From the NCBI RefSeq assembly GCF_010015445.1, contig NC_053118.1:23382937-23446936 (forward strand): 64,000 nt of DNA, given 5' to 3'. A model generated the notes under the pieces. That model was given only the letters and a program-made list of their open reading frames with translations. It had not been told where the DNA came from and did no database searches. The DNA comes from Perca fluviatilis (lineage: Eukaryota > Chordata > Actinopteri > Perciformes > Percidae). This document shows positions 1 through 20,327 of this stretch, in pieces; within the stretch, counting starts at the first letter, position 1, and the number at the start of each line of letters is the position of its first letter. The position numbers and the translations under genes were made by a program.

Positions 1-826
1 GAATTTAAAAAACAATTATTTCCCTGAAAGTGTGTGTGTGTGTGCCTGTGTTTCTTTCCAACTTTCGTTCAACCCCCCACAACCTGCTCCATCCCTTCAC
101 ATGCCCTCCATCTCTCCTCACTCTATTCCTCCTTCATTTCCATCCAACTCGGGATTACTGGTTTACACATAATCTTCTGTTCAACATCAGAGAGCAGACT
201 TTTCAAAATCTCTGTAATCTTTCTATCACTACGTGTCTGTCGTATGGGTTTGTCTGTGCATCTGCAGTGAGACTGTGTTTGTTTTAGCCTCTGGTCTACA
301 TGCATTGCATCAAAAGTTTGTCACAAGCAAGAGAAGAGCTTGAAAAAAACAAATAATGTTGAATGGCCCACTCAGATAAATGAGAAAGGACAGGCTGACC
401 TGTTTAGGTATCAGCAGAAGAAACATCCACCCCGTCTAGGCAGTGAAATGATCGTTCATATGACTTGTCCTGATACATTGCATGTTAAAATATAAACAAT
501 TAAGTAATAATTAAGTTTATATGCCTTTACAGAAAGAGACACACATTTACTTTCCTACCATGAGGCACTGAGAAATACTCGTAAAACATGCAGTCTTGCA
601 TGCCAGTGTGACATACTCATACATTGTAGTCTTTACAGTTTAATATGTGTTGATTTCACCAGCCTTCATGCGCAAATTAGTATGTCCCAACTTCACTGAA
701 AGTCAAAGTGAAAGAAAATAAAAAACAGCATCTGTTTGCTCACATTGATGCTTCTCCAGCACAGTGAAAGAGTCTTTCCTTTTTCAGTTTGTCAGCCCTT
801 GTAAGTTGATGGATATAAAAGATCCC
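1..826. other. Intergenic, downstream of gsg1-like gene
   Basis: No coding region is supported here. A short (TG)n run lies near base 31-45. Open frames of 60-85 codons at the left edge have no recognisable domain and are not flanked by convincing splice sites. The stretch probably contains the 3' UTR of the minus-strand gene that ends at 827, but no single clear polyadenylation signal stands out. Confidence 0.6.
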
Positions 827-4717
<3,891 letters not shown>

Positions 4718-7463
4718 GGCCACACAGGTGAAGGGGGAGGCGGGGGGAGGCCAGAGAGCGAAAGAGTGACGGGGGAGAAAGTAAGGCACACGTGGGAAGA
4801 GGATAAACAGGACAGAAGGTACAGTCACAGATAGAGCCGAGAGGGCAGGACAGATGTTTTGGGGTGGTTTAAAGAGGTGATGAGCTGCCAGGTTTAAATG
4901 GAAAGCAAAAGATAAATGTGATGTAACGGTAGACAAAACACATCTGACAAAGCGATACTGTAAAGTCAGTGTGATTAAAAGAGAGGAAGATAAAGAGAGC
5001 ACGAGAGGAGGGAGCCGGATAAGGTGCTCTGAAGTTGATACACGTGGGAAAGGACAGATGGAACAAAAAAATGAACAAGAGGGGATTTAGGTGGGCAGTG
5101 GTCCACTCCAGGAGAAATGCAAGGACATAACAGTATGCTGGCCAGACAGTTTGAATGTGATATCCTTCTATTGATCCCTGTGGTAAATGATGTGGCCATA
5201 CATCCTCAGTACTTGTAGACCCTTTTGTGTGCACTTAATAGATCAGTGTGACTGTACCAAAAAAACATACAAAATACTAGAATTTATCATTAAAAGTTGT
5301 AAAGAGGAGATGGAGGGCATCCTTAAAACCCAGTTCATCACCTGGCAAGAAAGTGAAATTAAATAGTTGAATGGAACGCATAAAGGCTAAAATCAGGGTG
5401 TCCATATGGTGACATCGTACTTTGTTGAATGTTAGTAAGAGTTAAAAAAAACTGCCTGAGGTCACATATGTCCTGTAACTGTGTATAAGGAGGGGTTATG
5501 GAAGAATAAGTAACATCTGCTATCCTGTGACTCCAGCTAATATCTTCCTGCTTCCTGGTTAACACACTCAGGCGTGACCCTGCCACTCATTATGAACTCC
5601 CCTGCTGGACCCTAAGTGGAAGACAAGACAGAGAATAACAAAAGATTACTTTTTTGGGATGAAATTATGGATAAACCACAGATCTACTGTAAATGAAATT
5701 TCAGCAAGTAATCCCTGATAATCTTCTTTAATCTGTTTGTGTTAGGTGTGTTTGTTTTAGTGTGAAGTGCATTCTGAACATGTCTGCTGTCTTTCTCATG
5801 CAATGTCTCCCTGTCAGCCAACAGCTCCTGAAATACAACAGAACTACAATGTACGTTTTACTGTATCTCCAAAAGGGTTTCTACAATCTGTGCAAGATGT
5901 ACAATGTCCAAAGAATAAGGCCAGCATAAATGCTTTGTGATTGCTGAAATGTTAAAAACAACAATAACTATATGTGCATAGCTTTCCAATGAACTGAACT
6001 CTCATCTGATATCACCATTATTTCCTCCAATGAGACACTCCAAGACAATTTTTTCTGAATAAACATTACTTTACAGCCTTCACAGATAACATATTAAACA
6101 TGCAGTACAGTGTGACCAATGTAAGTTTGCAAAAGTTCACAGCATGAACAAATAAGATGCAGGCTAATTTATAGTATTTGCTAGAATTAACCTTGATAAC
6201 GGTTGTTTTTCAGATTTATTGACATTGTCGTCTTGACAAATTAAGTTGCTGATTAGAAACTGGAGACACATTTGCCTCATGTAACCTGCACTCATTAGCA
6301 AAATTTCTGATGTTACATATATATTTTTTGTCTGTCAGAAAATAGGCAATAATACAAAATAATCTTTTCAGAAGGTAAAATCTTCATATTACTTGTTTTA
6401 TCTGTCCAAAGCCCAAAGCTACTCCTTTTCCCATCACAAATGAAAAATAAAAGCATCAAATTCTCACATTTGGGAAGCTGGAACCAGCAACTGGTATTTT
6501 TTATGTGAAAAAAATGGCTGAAAGATTAATTTTCTGATTAAATTTTCAGCTTGTTATGTTAAAATAATTAGTACCTACCAAAGATCTTTTTCTTGTCCTT
6601 TGTAGTATTTCAGGTCAAACATGAGGTAACTACCACAGTAAAACACTCCCACTTCTTGCCGTCCATACCTATGGTCCTTATGGTTATCTCTGTCTTGTTC
6701 AAGAGCCCTTAATCAAAAAGCTCCCTAAGAACTTGATTTTAGTTGCTTCATCTGCAACCGATTATCCGTGTCACTGCACTCTTCATCTTTTTCTGTATCT
6801 GTCACTAGTATCCCTCCTCCAGGATGAGCATCAGTCACCCTTACCTCTCCAGCTGCACTCCTCCCTTTAATCCTCCTGACCAATAGTCAGACAGAGATGC
6901 AGATGCAAGATCAATGGAGCGACTGAGCGTCTCGTCTCCACGCCACTCAACTCTTTTCTGTCTTTCTTGGGAATTTATGTCACAAAACCCATCCTGAATC
7001 ATGTAATTCCTCTAAGTCCATCTGTTACTGTAGTGCCCCCTCTCTTCCTGTGTCTGTACCTTTTTAAAGGTGGTTCCGTCTCAACCTCCCAAAAACCTTT
7101 TCCACCAGTCTAAGCTGTTAGCCAATTTGAAGGTATTCAATTATTGAACCAAAAGAGTTGATAAAACTGTGAACAAATGTGTCCATATGAATGGGCTCCC
7201 ACCCCCCACCCCTAATCAGCACCAGCGCTGAGTGCTGTGCAAAGCCAAATCCTGTGCCCACTAAGTTAAGTGTTTATTTTTGGGTGCCAAATGTGATGCC
7301 TTAAAAAAAGTGGGAAGAGCTTTACATAGTCACAATAATTTATTTACAATATGTATGTACAGAAAAAGCGAAAGAAAAAAGAAAGAAAAAACAACATTGT
7401 GTGCATGTTTGGAGGATGAATTTAGGAAAGGGGGAGGTCCGAAATCGAGTTTAAGAAAGCAGT
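4718..7463. other. Intergenic between gsg1 5' end and atg12 3' end
   Basis: Holds the gsg1 promoter/5' UTR (just above 4717, coding strand minus) and, at its right end, the atg12 3' UTR. No further exon with recognisable protein homology was found. The sequence is AT-rich, with many short frames that lack domain content. Confidence 0.55.
7273..7278 (-). terminator. Polyadenylation signal AATAAA of atg12
   Basis: The plus strand reads tttatt, i.e. AATAAA on the minus strand, about 190 bases downstream of the atg12 stop codon. The distance fits a short 3' UTR. Inferred from motif and position only. Confidence 0.55.
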
Positions 7464-10216
7464 TCAACCCCAGGCTTGAGATTTACAGTAATATAGAACC
7501 AGCTTGCCATCGCTGCCAAAAGACTGAAAAAGAGAGGAAAAAAAGACAAAGATAAATGTTAAATAAAATAGTAAGGCAGATGAGTGATGTCACAGTACAT
7601 TTCCAAAATTACAATGTACAAAACTAATGTTAACTGTTAAATTTCATTTAATATTGACCACTGTGAATTCTGGACTTCACTTCTAATCAGTGGTTAAGGC
7701 ATTTTACATTTGTAACCATAGACTGTTTACAGTCTATGTTTGTAACATGGAGCTTCCCTTTAATTGCTCCCTCTTCTGGTCAAAGCTTCACATGACCCAT
7801 TTACTTATAATTCCAATGACATAGGCTACTACTCTAATATTTCATTAAAGATTAATGATGGCGAGATGAAGCCTCATGAAGCATTGAAGCTTTCCAGCAA
7901 ATTGGTTCGCAAAAGAGTTAATTTCCAGAGGCTTCATTTGCTCACAATACCACCTGTTGGTCAAAGAGTGTAAATGAAGCAGATATATTACAGATGATCT
8001 ATGTGATCTGTGATACACTGCATCAGAGAGGGTTTTTGACTGTATTTTGCACAAGTAAAGACTTAGAAATAACAATGAAGAAAAAAACAATTTCCACGTA
8101 ATCCATTTATATCAATATGGTGTGTATTTTCTGGTGGTATAATATAATTAACTTAACTGTATAATAAACGGATTTCCTTGAGAGGAATGCGACTATCAAA
8201 CATGTGTAAATCAATCCTTTTGGTCATAACCAGTCACGTGGTATGGACGGCCAGCGAGGCTTCGGATGTCAATGATGTCATTTGTCTAAAAAGATACAAG
8301 CCTCGAAACGCGCTTTACGGAAAACCTCAGGGATTTCTCGACACATGCTTCGAAGCCTTGGCACAGAACGTAACATCACTAGTAAAGACATTTAGTTACA
8401 CTGTGGCTGAGTGTTCTAAATATCACCACAATAATAATGTATCCTATAAAAGGTCATATTTGTTCTCATCTGTTATCACTGATAGGGCTTGGCACATTTG
8501 CTTCAATTAAACAAGATTTGAATATACAGTATGTTGTTGGCAAGCAGTGTAGTACACATGAATAAACCTGGTCTTTTGTGTGTACATGTGTTGCATGTGT
8601 TGCTTACTACTAAGATCACTAGCATGAACTTCCATGCTTATGTTTTAAGTAGATATGTACTTACATCAAAGAGGACCCCTACTTCTTGATCCGGTGAGGG
8701 GGCAAAAGACTGGTTAACATAAATGAACTGGAAAAAAAAACAGATGCAGTTATATGTATAGAATTGCAAGACATGAAGCGTGTTTTCAAAGCCTCTGTTC
8801 AAGACAAGATTTTAGCAAGTGAACAAGCCAGTGGACACATGTCATCCTTACCAGTTGTTCACTGCTGTCAAGCTTGAGGAAGCGAGAGATGAACTGAGAC
8901 AAGGACTGTACTGTCCTCCCCCTGTCCACTGCCCACTTCTTTGTTTTCATTATAGGAGTGTCTCCCACTGCCTTCAGCAGAACATCAACTATAGAAATGG
9001 AGAAAATAAAAAGTGAAAGTGCTGCTGCCGCCCGCCACTCAGACTGGCAAGGGCAAATCCAAACATGAATTGTTCAGGGTAATTTCTGGATGAGTTAAAT
9101 CCAGTGATGTCCGTGACACATAACCGCTATTCCACAGTGGAAAAACAAGAACTATGATTATGTACTTCCAGTAAAAAGTAGATGAAATACTGCAGAATTG
9201 CATGGCTTTTTAAAGGGCCGGTGCCATATGAACTACAAAAACTAACACCTGTTGGGCTTTTGCACTATTTGTTATTATAGCCTACAATTCCTTGGGTGCA
9301 AAATTTACTCCCCTTTAATCCCTTCTGATGTTAATTTAAATTATTTGAATTTTCTAACTGCTTTCCTGTTGGTACAATTGTGAAATACATTTGCCACGTG
9401 TACTTGAAAATTCTTCTATTTGTTGCAATTATAATCTTTGAGATTTACTGTTGTCGAGCATTTGCCTTGATGACAAAGAAAACTTAGCTTTATTGCTAAA
9501 AACTTGCATGGGACCTACATGTGCACAGACCATATTTCATGTTATTTCCTTATTATTAAGTTTTCTAAAATAACTCTTAAACAGAAAGCCACCCTTGAAT
9601 TCAATCTCACACAGCTATTGAGCATAATAATGAAAAGGAGAGTACTTCTTCTTGAATTCCTGAACAAACGTATTTCAAACCCCAAAACATGAAACAAGAA
9701 ATGTTTAGCTTATAAGCTAACATTTCAAACATTTCAATAGTTCATTTCTTAGCCTCAATAAACTATTATTATATAACGTTACAAGATGCGTAATTGCTAT
9801 TGGCACCACCAGTTGAAACGGTTGATACATAATGGAAATAGACTCTCTAAAAAAAATATTCTAAAAGAGCAAAACGATTTATGTTGCCTTTATAAATATT
9901 AGCAATAACTTTAGCCGAAACCGGTAGTACCACATTTTAAAAGCTAAATGTTTATTGGCTAAACAGAAAAAAATGAGCATTCCTATTGGCTAGAATCTCT
10001 GTCAATCGTCTTTCACGTCACGCACCCGGAATTGCTCCCTCTCGCACTATCAACATTCCTCGTAAACAGATGGTTATTATTTGCTAATTGAGTAGAATTT
10101 TCGATATATTACACTTTCTTACTTTTTTTCTTATCATCATTTGTCGTCGCGTCGTCTGACAGCGGTTGTGACTCCTCTTTTTGCGTTTCTATTGGGGATT
10201 CTGCATTGTCAGACAT
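7464..10216 (-). CDS. atg12: Ubiquitin-like protein ATG12
   Basis: Four exons: complement(join(7464..7523,8665..8727,8852..8988,10123..10216)), 117 residues, in phase throughout. ATG12 is the ubiquitin-fold modifier that ATG7 and ATG10 conjugate to ATG5; the ATG12-ATG5/ATG16L1 complex then acts as E3 for lipidation of LC3/GABARAP on the growing autophagosome. A short acidic-polar N-terminus ([12 protein letters not shown]) leads to [20 protein letters not shown], followed by the [17 protein letters not shown] block and the C-terminal YYCKSQAWG. The protein ends in the free glycine needed for conjugation, with no propeptide, as expected for ATG12. The start codon lies in a CCAAT-rich region shared with isoc2, which runs the other way, so co-regulation by one bidirectional promoter is likely. 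Confidence 0.96.
7717..7738. repeat. Short perfect palindrome in atg12 last intron
   Basis: Ten-base arms (catagactgt / acagtctatg) are separated by two bases and flanked by near-copies of 'tgtaac'. It may be a remnant of a small inverted-repeat element; no function is implied. Confidence 0.5.
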
Positions 10217-10400
10217 CTTCAGGTAACCACTTTGCTTTGGTTAGTTGTTCCCACCCATAGAAGGTTCCCCCCACCGCACTGAGCTAGCAAGACGAACAGT
10301 GGCTGCGATTGGCTACAGAAACGTCAATCACCAAGACACGTAATTCTATTGGTCAATGCGCTTATGGAGCGCTGGGTTTATCAAAGACTCATGAACTTGT
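9950..10400. promoter_or_regulatory. Bidirectional atg12/isoc2 promoter with repeated CCAAT boxes
   Basis: The ATG12 start codon (10216, minus) and the 5' non-coding exon of isoc2 (ending 10678, plus) lie head to head within about 460 bases. The region carries at least five ATTGG/CCAAT cores (near 9954, 9984, 10190, 10309 and 10350) and a CCGGAA ETS-type core near 10027. CCAAT/NF-Y and ETS sites are typical of TATA-less housekeeping promoters. No TATA box is evident. The exact start sites cannot be read from sequence alone. Confidence 0.6.
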
Positions 10401-10677
10401 GTCTTCTCTTAGCTACATGCTAGGTCAGTTGGAATATATTTTTTCAGATTCAGATGTTTGTTGTCTGTTAATCCTGTGCCGTTTTTGGTTAATATTGAAT
10501 GCATTCTTCCTCTTTCACTTGCAAGTATACGTACATATTCGTTTGGTTTCTAATTACACAGGAGACGGTACATTGGACATCATACTTTATCCTGGCAGCT
10601 GAACTTTCTACAGTCCTGTTGAACCTGTCACCCACTGCTCGTCCTCCTCCTCAAAATCGGACCATTCAGACAACAAC

Positions 10678-12629
10678 AGTAAGTTAACTTTCTTATGTTT
10701 AAAATGACAAAATGACCCAGGATCGCAGTCATCGTTATGTCGCTACAATTCATTTCTGTTAAACTATGATACCAGTTGGTCTCATTGTTATGAAGACAGT
10801 GCAACTCCTTCGAGGAAATATTTTGCACAAGGAAGGGAACCAGTTTCCTCCTTTGGAAGATTGAACCAATGTTAAAAAAAAAAAAAAAAAACATAATTTG
10901 AAGCTCAAAATAAAGCTCAAAGTAGCAACTACATTGCAAACACGATATTCAGTGCTTATTTCTCCAGGTGTTATTGTTCAATGATTTACTGCTATTTTAA
11001 TGTTCAGTGGCCTATCATCCCCAACACTGTACCACTACCTGCGGATATGTACCTTAATATATCCGAACACAATTTGTTCTGTCCTGTGACCTGGTTCTTG
11101 CAGTGGCAAGAATTGGCAGGCTCTCCACCAAGGATTCGGTGCTTTTCCTGTGTGACATGCAAGAGAAGTTCCGTCCCAACATCTTCCAGTTCACCAACAT
11201 TGTCAGCAATGCGGCCAGATTGCTCCAGGTTGGAAATACTCGCCATCACACAACTATCTTAGTGTCAGTCATACCAGTTATCAGCCTCAGAAATACATTT
11301 ATATTCATTATTTTTCTCCTCCTTATCACAGGCCAGTCGTGTTCTGGGCATCCCGTCCATTTTGACAGAGCAGTACCCTAGAGGCTTGGGTCCCACAGTA
11401 CCAGAGTTGGGAGCAGAAGACCTGACCGCTCATGCTAAAACTTCATTCACCATGATGATAGAGGAGGTTGAGAAGGAGCTGCAGACCCTGGGGAACCCCA
11501 AGCAGGCTATACTGTGTGGAATAGAGGCACACGCCTGCATTGCAGTAAGATCACCTCATAGTTTCTGTAGTTTAGCTTTACAAATGACTTCCTCCTCAGC
11601 ATCAGAGAGGAAACCATAAAGACACCTGGAAGCTCCTTGCAAGCTTCCAGTAATGAATGCATTATGTTCACGGTCATGTTCATCTTTTACTCATACTAGT
11701 TATTGCAGTGAAAAATGACCCAAAAAATGAGCATGACAGAGGTAATGATTTGACAGATGATTATTAAGCTATTATGCTGTTATTAAGTAATGTAGTTATG
11801 TCACAGAGCTTCAGTTTCTGAATTAGGAACTCTGCTTCTTGTGTTTTCCACAGTGCACAACATTTGACCTGCTCGAAAAGGGAATGGAGGTTCATATTGT
11901 GGCTGATGCAGTCTCATCCAGAAGGTATCCATGTATTCTATGTTTTTTCTGCTATATAGCATCATTATTACCTGCATAAAATATAGATTTGTCCATGTGT
12001 GTGTCCCGAAGCTGTATATTTGTCTTACTGCTTTTGTGTCTCCCCTTCACAGCCAGACAGACCGTTTGTTTGCTCTGTCCCGACTGAAGCAGAGCGGAGC
12101 TTTCCTCACCACCACAGAGGCTGTTATGCTGCAGCTGGTTCAAGATGCCAAACACCCCAACTTCAAGCAGGTGCTTACCGCTGCTGCTTTCTGGGTTACT
12201 TTTGTTTGTTTAGATGTATCATAAATGTAAGTCTGGCTATATACGCAAAAAGAAAACACATTTGGCTTGTCCTCAGACTGCTGTCAAATAAAGTCTACAG
12301 ACTGCAGCTTCAGGGCTGCCAAAATACACTGCCTAAAACCTTTATCACTGACACCAGTTGACCAGTTACAGGTGATCTTATATTAGTGTGAGGTGAGACA
12401 TCATACTGCAGCGATCAAACCCAAATGTGCCAGATTGTATTTAGTTGTAAAGCTACCATATTGCCCTTGCAAACATGTCAATATGGATTTAATTCTGAGT
12501 ATGCTAGCATACTTATGCCAGCATAAGTAATGAAAGTGACAAATATATATTCTGTATTGACAGGTCCAGAAGCTTTTGGCCCACCCATCTCCTGACACCG
12601 GCCTCCTCGCCTTCTTCAGCGCTCTGTAG
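10678..12629 (+). CDS. isoc2: Isochorismatase domain-containing protein 2
   Basis: Coding exons: join(10678,11104..11228,11332..11544,11854..11924,12053..12170,12564..12629), 197 residues. The first coding base, A, is the last base of the 5' exon and the intron splits the start codon: A at 10678 plus TG at 11104-11105. The donor is GTAAGT and the acceptor a clean pyrimidine-rich CAG. The protein is a complete single-domain isochorismatase/cysteine hydrolase fold; the likely catalytic triad is Asp18 (FLCDMQ), Lys78 (AHAKTSF) and Cys111 (GIEAHACI). [15 protein letters not shown] is typical of ISOC1/ISOC2. The vertebrate substrate is unsettled. The gene is head-to-head with atg12. Confidence 0.95.
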
Positions 12630-12707
12630 GGAGATCATCACCTGTCATTTTGTGCCAGAAATACTGTACAGAATGTTACTGCTTCCAACACAATGTTTAA
12701 GTTCTTC

Positions 12708-12713
12708 AATAAA
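12708..12713 (+). terminator. Polyadenylation signal of isoc2
   Basis: AATAAA lies 79 bases after the isoc2 stop codon and is followed by a GT/T-rich stretch (tgcttttgtgttttc), the usual downstream element of a cleavage site. Confidence 0.75.
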
Positions 12714-13558
12714 GTGATGCTGCTATAAATCTGTACTGCTTTTGTGTTTTCTGAATCAAACTCTCATGCTTTGATGTTTGATAGCATGAGGGTTTAGCTC
12801 CTCCTGGATCTGAACAGTTTACCTAACCTAACTTACAGGTTGTTCCTCTTTTGATATCCTGGTGATCCCACAGCTGCAGAAACTTCCTACTTCAAGCTGT
12901 TAGAAGCTGAAGAGGAGGGGCCAGCTCACAGAGGCGGGTGCAAAGAGTTATGTCACAAAGAGGGAGGGATGAGTGACGTAATTCTGGTTTAGTCAAAAAG
13001 GGAGGGGAAGAAGAGAGGGAAAGAAAAAGGAAGCTCTCCGATAAGTTTTTGTTTGCATTTTTCCAAAGTTACACAAACTTTCCCAAAAACCAAGGTATGA
13101 CTGGAGGCCTTGTGGGGATCAACATGCTGAAGAGAGAGCTCTGAAGGGAAGGACGGACACCAGTTTGTCAGCAGTTGTGCACAGCTGATGACAACATCAA
13201 ATATTTATTCTTTTTAAGGCCTTGGGCCCTCGAGTGATTATAAAGAGGTAAGCAAGTCACTCTTCTTTCTCAGAAAATAGAAAGTGTAGGTGGAATTGTG
13301 ACACGTATATGCGGTCACATTCATGCAATGCCTTTGCTTGTGAATGACTAGTTTCCAGAGCAGCACTAAGCGTGTGAACTTGCTGGGTGGAAGTACAGGA
13401 ACAGAACGGTTGACAGTGACATTACAGGCAGAGGTAAATCTACTTAAGCATTTCTCGGTATTTGTGTTTGTCGCTACAGTGTCCAAAGTAAAAGGATGTG
13501 TTGATCCAATGCTTCCTCTTCTGAACCCTCAGACCCTGGACAGAGAAAAAGAGGGACA
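12714..13558 (+). promoter_or_regulatory. foxj2 promoter and 5' UTR region
   Basis: Between the isoc2 polyadenylation site and the foxj2 start. A non-coding 5' exon probably ends at 13247 (AAAGAG before GTAAGC), joined to an acceptor ending ccctcag near 13533, just upstream of the start codon. A CRE-like tgacgta core occurs near 12974. The region is purine-rich (gaggga/gaagaaa runs). No other gene is seen. Confidence 0.5.
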
Positions 13559-18453
<4,895 letters not shown>

Positions 18454-18734
18454 CCCTCACCGTCTGTGGAGGAAAGGATTACAACCAAACGTTTCAGCGA
18501 AATGTGGCTCTTCACAGCAGTCTTCACTAAACTTGATGCTGAGGCTGCCTCTTACTTGTGCATCTTGAAGTTTCTCGGGGTGCAAGTTTGTCACATGTGA
18601 CTGAACGCTGTATTTCAAGGTTGAAAGAGTTGTACATGTTTTCACCTTTATTCAAATTCATATGCTGTAATAACTTTTTTAGCTTTTCTTCTGCAGGTAA
18701 TTGGCAGGGTGTTTTTTCTGTTGGATTTTAGATT

Positions 18735-18740
18735 AATAAA
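18735..18740 (+). terminator. Polyadenylation signal of foxj2
   Basis: AATAAA about 280 bases after the foxj2 stop codon. A second near-identical signal (AAAATAAACTG) follows some 20 bases later. Confidence 0.65.
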
Positions 18741-20327
18741 CATGTTCACCAAAGAAAATAAACTGTAAATATAATCTCGTCACATTATTGTTCTGCAGCA
18801 GAAAAAAAAGCACATATGGGATATAGACTTTAACTACAGCAAGCATGAAACAAGCCAAACATCCTGTGTTTTTGTTTTATTTCATAAATTCCTTTTGATT
18901 TTTTTTTTCCATTTTACTTTTCAAATGTGAATGTTCACAGTCATCACCACACAAAATTCAACCTTACCTGATAAAAGAGATATTTTTTCTTGTTGATATA
19001 AAATAACAATAAATTCATCAAACTAAATTAAAAGAACAGCATGAAGCATGTTGTCAAGTCCCAGGTTGTTTTCTTCCTTTCATTCATTCATTGAAATAAT
19101 TGTCTTTTATTTTTTAGAGAAGCATCAGTACTCTTCCCTCCCTGAAGGAAAGAGGGATGAAACAGGTGGTCAGTGGTGCTCTGGGACACCTGGACACCAG
19201 GGATCCCATATAAAATGTGTGATTGGAAAAAATCTAATGCTTCTGATTAACAAAAAAATAAAGTGTGAAATATGATTGGCGGAAAAATGTGTGACCCTTA
19301 TAATACCTCATTTGAAATCCCAACATTACATAGTATTAATACAAGTGAACATTTTTAAAAAACAAAATAATGGATGTAATTTCTTCCTTTCTGAGTCACT
19401 GAAATAAGTCCGTACACAGAAAAAATGGAGACAGATATTGATACATATACACAGAAACTATTGCATACTCACAAATGAGCATTCATATTCTCATTCGCAC
19501 ATTGCTGCAAACACACACACTCAACAAACATCCCATAATTTTTTTCCCATCAGACCACAGACATTAGAGCTCTCTTTAGTTTTCTACAATAGTAAGGAAG
19601 GAAAAAAAAAAATAAGCATTTGATTTAAATGGCATCATCGTGTGATTTTCCTTGTTTATTTGTTCCCAAAAATTGGAAAAAAATAAATTACATTTAACAT
19701 TAAATTAAAAGTGAAATAGCTGAAACAATTTGACCACATTGTGCCTGAAATGTTAATGCAGGGTTTTCAGTCCTCATCTCAGTCTGGAGTTCATTAAAAA
19801 ATCATCCTTCATGCACTTGTTTCATTTCAGTGATTCAGTGTTTGTCTTCATTCTAGAGGGAGAGAAGAGGAAGAGGCAGGTACAACAGTTTTTCTATTCA
19901 GTTTGTTAGTGGCTATGTCCCCTCTTCCTCCATCTCTCTCTCAGTGCAGTACTATTACAATAGAGTAGAGTGACACTACCGAAAAAGCATCCTGGCCTCA
20001 CAGACTTACCTTCATCTCAAGACAAAACTGAAAAAAAACGATACAGAACAGGACTAAAACAAAATAAATAGATCTCCATTTCCCGCCCACAAACAACGCA
20101 TACTGAAATGAAAGCAACTAAATGTGGAAAATTATTCTGAAATGAAGTAATGCTTTTGAAGGATAAACATAATTTTAGATTTTTTTTTTTCTTTAAATAT
20201 AGAGATGTACACATTTTTTTCTTTTTGGACACAAATTGTGTGTGTGTGGGGGGGGGATGAACGAAGGGGGGCAGCAGGTACGACAGCGGAGGTTGAAACA
20301 TAAGAGCAAAGTAGTGGTGACACTTCT
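18741..20327. other. Convergent intergenic: foxj2 and epn1 3' UTRs
   Basis: The two genes converge here. Several minus-strand AATAAA motifs (plus-strand tttatt near 18880, 19106 and 19657) could end the epn1 transcript. A homopolymer-rich patch with a G run occurs at 20248-20258. No exon with recognisable protein content was found. Confidence 0.55.

Noticed and set aside
11103..11381. isoc2 start as a GTG at 11103
   Set aside because: The G belongs to the acceptor CAG; joining A from the upstream exon gives a normal ATG, so a non-ATG start is not needed.
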